NCBI GenBank assembly: GCA_021202305.1
Contig: JAJQDG010000221.1
Span: forward strand, 1-14,949
Source of the DNA: Candidatus Gastranaerophilales bacterium
Lineage (GTDB): Bacteria > Cyanobacteriota > Vampirovibrionia > Gastranaerophilales > Gastranaerophilaceae
Length of the DNA: 14,949 bases
Direction: 5' to 3'
Below the pieces are notes generated by a model that searched no databases, had not been told where the DNA came from, and saw nothing but the letters and a program-made list of their open reading frames with translations. Both the position numbers and the translations under genes were made by a program. Shown here piece after piece: positions 13,985-14,949 of this stretch; position 1 is the first letter of the stretch; the number at the start of each line of letters is the position of its first letter.

Positions 13985-14437
13985 TTGAATAAATATACGG
14001 AATCACTTTTTTATGAAGTAACTCTGACGGGTAAATATATAAAAAAAGCCGCAGAACAGCATTTAAAAAATTTAAAAGTCGAATTTACGGGTGAAGAATT
14101 CAGCGCACTTGATATTATATATGAAAGCACAAATATCTGCCAGAGAGATTTAGCACTCCGCATGCTGATTAATCGTGCAAATATGGGAAAAATTTTAAAC
14201 GGGCTTGAAAAAAGAGGATTAATTGAAAGAAAATTAACTCAAAGGTGTTCACATCCCGTTAAATACATTTCGTTAACGGATTTGGGCAAAGAAGTTTATT
14301 TGAAAGCACGGGAAACATTAAAAGAAAATACCGGTTCCACGCTTGATATTTTTAGCGAAGATGAAATTTCTTTTATAATATCAAGCCTGCAAAAATTACG
14401 CAGGTGCGTAAAAGATATAACCCAAATAGATATATAA
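13985..14437 (+). CDS. MarR-family transcriptional regulator
   Basis: A 150-aa winged-helix DNA-binding protein, expected to act as a homodimer. The HTH covers about residues 52-75 (C-Q-R-D-L-A-L-R-M, then N-R-A-N-M-G-K-I-L-N-G-L-E-K-R-G). It is followed by the wing I-E-R-K-L...Y-I-S-L-T-D-L-G-K-E (about 80-104). N- and C-terminal helices would form the dimer interface. The wing lacks the usual D-x-R-D but keeps R and the L-T-x-x-G end. The start is TTG, chosen because AAGGA (13973-13977) lies seven bases upstream and no ATG fits. A palindrome in its upstream region suggests autorepression. Other targets and the ligand are not evident; the genes on both sides are a phosphatase and a tRNA. Confidence 0.9.
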   Translation: MNKYTESLFYEVTLTGKYIKKAAEQHLKNLKVEFTGEEFSALDIIYESTNICQRDLALRMLINRANMGKILNGLEKRGLIERKLTQRCSHPVKYISLTDLGKEVYLKARETLKENTGSTLDIFSEDEISFIISSLQKLRRCVKDITQIDI

Positions 14438-14462
14438 TTTAAACTCTTAAACCATGATTTTG

Positions 14463-14471
14463 TGTTAAAAT
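14463..14471 (+). promoter_or_regulatory. Extended -10 promoter of tRNA-Arg
   Basis: TGTTAAAAT (TGn plus TAAAAT, hexamer 14466-14471) lies 10 bp before the mature tRNA 5' end. No -35 at the right distance is recognisable. Confidence 0.45.
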
Positions 14472-14481
14472 AAGGCAAAGT

Positions 14482-14555
14482 GTGCCCGTAGCTTAGCAGG
14501 ATAAAGCGTTGGTCTCCGAAGCCAAAGATCATGCGTTCGAATCGCATCGGGCATG
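14482..14555 (+). tRNA. tRNA-Arg (anticodon CCG)
   Basis: A full cloverleaf can be folded. The acceptor stem GTGCCCG pairs with CGGGCAT (one G-U closing pair). The D arm is GCTT/AAGC, and the anticodon stem TTGGT/GCCAA has loop CTCCGAA, placing CCG at positions 34-36. The variable loop is short, and the T arm ATGCG/CGCAT has the canonical TTCGAAT loop. The discriminator is G. CCA is not encoded and must be added post-transcriptionally. It reads the CGG codon. Confidence 0.97.
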
Positions 14556-14567
14556 CTTTAAACTATT

Positions 14568-14587
14568 GCTCTGTTCGGCAGCTTTTT
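14568..14587 (+). terminator. Possible weak terminator after tRNA-Arg
   Basis: GCT-CT-G and CAGC can pair around a TTCGG loop (14568-14582), followed by five T (14583-14587). The stem is short and bulged, so this is tentative, but its position 12 nt after the tRNA is right. Confidence 0.35.
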
Positions 14588-14680
14588 CCGTCAGGTAATT
14601 TTTCATGTTTTTTAGAAATTACCGTTAGAATACCGCCGCTATTATAATGTATTTTATTCTTGAGTTTGCTTTAAAAATTA

Positions 14681-14735
14681 AAAACAATCTGCCGATGATG
14701 CGACTTGAACAAGGACTCCGTTTGTAAAAGTTGAC
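14681..14735 (+). repeat. 55-nt direct repeat, copy 1
   Basis: This segment recurs exactly at 14895-14949 with an offset of 214 nt. The flanks to the left of the two copies differ beyond the A-run. The right limit is unknown because the second copy reaches the window end. Its right end is the left arm of the long hairpin. Confidence 0.93.
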
Positions 14736-14760
14736 TAAATGTCAAGTTTTACAAATGGAG
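14716..14760. repeat. Long imperfect palindrome (20-bp arms, 5-nt loop)
   Basis: The arms at 14716-14735 and 14741-14760 match at 18 of 20 positions, around loop TAAAT. One exception is a G-U wobble and the other a G-G mismatch on the plus RNA. The core is TTTGTAAAA...TTTTACAAA. The size and form suit a REP/MITE-like palindrome or an RNA hairpin. Confidence 0.85.
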
Positions 14761-14894
14761 GTTGCGAAGTATTCTGCACCATAAAAGAAAAATTGTTCTT
14801 CAAATTTCGGACTGAGCAACTGCGTGAAAAGTCGCAGGGTAGGTAGTTTAAATTTTTCATCAAGATGAAAGTAAAAAAGTAAAAATGATGAAGC

Positions 14895-14949
14895 AAAACA
14901 ATCTGCCGATGATGCGACTTGAACAAGGACTCCGTTTGTAAAAGTTGAC
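14895..14949 (+). repeat. 55-nt direct repeat, copy 2 (cut by the window edge)
   Basis: It is identical to 14681-14735 over all 55 bases up to the last base of the window, so the repeated unit is probably longer and may continue as a tandem array with a period near 214 nt. Confidence 0.93.

Larger units (their letters stand above)
14556..14949. other. 394-nt region without a convincing gene, rich in inverted repeats
   Basis: After the tRNA no protein gene with a plausible start and ribosome site is seen to the window edge. Besides the repeats listed separately it holds two further hairpins: GGTAATTT/AAATTACC (14594-14601 with 14616-14623) and a perfect TTTCATC-AA-GATGAAA (14855-14870). TGCGACTT (14699-14706) is also complementary to AAGTCGCA (14829-14836) and would enclose the long hairpin at 14716-14760. 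The amount of secondary structure suggests RNA or mobile-repeat function rather than neutral spacer. Confidence 0.55.

Noticed and set aside
14296..14547. An 83-codon minus-strand frame across marR and tRNA-Arg
   Set aside because: Its N-terminus is the antisense of the tRNA, a common source of false proteins, and the rest is antisense to marR.
14690..14780. tRNA-like 3' end on the minus strand of the 55-nt repeat (GTTCAAGTC then CATCGGCA-like tail)
   Set aside because: The T stem does not pair and no matching 5' acceptor or anticodon arm is found within tRNA length.
14735..14926. A 63-codon minus-strand frame in the repeat region
   Set aside because: No ribosome site; its last codons are the hairpin arm. 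The same P-F-V-K-x-D reading appears on both strands only because the hairpin is palindromic.
1..14949. CRISPR array, prophage genes, transposase, toxin-antitoxin pair
   Set aside because: No regularly spaced short repeats and no phage, transposase or toxin-like proteins were seen on either strand; the only repeats are the two 55-nt copies and their hairpin.

Overview
The window is AT-rich bacterial DNA with short intergenic gaps and intact genes. Its gene content suggests a non-photosynthetic relative of cyanobacteria, most likely a gut Melainabacteria/Vampirovibrionia lineage such as Gastranaerophilales. Reasons are a Sec-exported protein with three SLH domains, a KDPG-aldolase-family enzyme with cyanobacterial-looking sequence features, a KdsC-like phosphatase pointing to a Kdo-containing outer membrane, and several proteins of unknown family. 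This placement is inference from recalled protein features; no search was run.

Layout. 52-543 (+) is an unknown 163-aa protein that converges with ftsZ (619-1800, -) on a shared hairpin terminator. 1960-2763 (+) is a protein with a Cys-His-Asp arrangement typical of papain/transglutaminase-fold enzymes. It converges with an SLH protein-radA operon (5529 to 2949, -). Next come an RmlD-like reductase (5588-6409, -) and, divergent from it, an orphan peptide-type solute-binding protein (6475-8328, +), then a 59-aa ferredoxin (8393-8572, +) with a strong terminator. 8666-10018 and 10056-11144 (both -) encode a multi-membrane-segment unknown and an exported glycine-zipper protein. Divergent from these are hinT (11223-11546, +), a 45-aa small ORF (11612-11749, +) and a 5-formyl-THF cyclo-ligase (11731-12240, +). 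The cyclo-ligase abuts, stop codon to stop codon, a two-gene operon (13109 to 12241, -) of a small STAS-like protein and the aldolase. A KdsC-like phosphatase (13201/13207-13734, +), a structured intergenic region, a MarR regulator (13985-14437, +) and tRNA-Arg(CCG) (14482-14555, +) follow. The last 394 bases hold no convincing gene; they contain a 55-nt direct repeat and a long imperfect hairpin.

Themes. The genes are mostly housekeeping (division, DNA repair, one-carbon metabolism, electron transfer) mixed with envelope functions (SLH protein, glycine-zipper protein, deoxysugar and Kdo enzymes, peptide binding). Three genes have a -10 element only 7-8 nt before their ATG and no Shine-Dalgarno, suggesting leaderless mRNAs; other genes here have good Shine-Dalgarno sites. 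Two divergent gene pairs have overlapping promoters. The least explained signals are an orphan minus-strand terminator beside nested inverted repeats between the KdsC-like gene and marR (possible small RNA), the repeat/hairpin block at the right edge, and the predicted cysteine-hydrolase-like protein, which shares an N-terminal pattern with the first gene.
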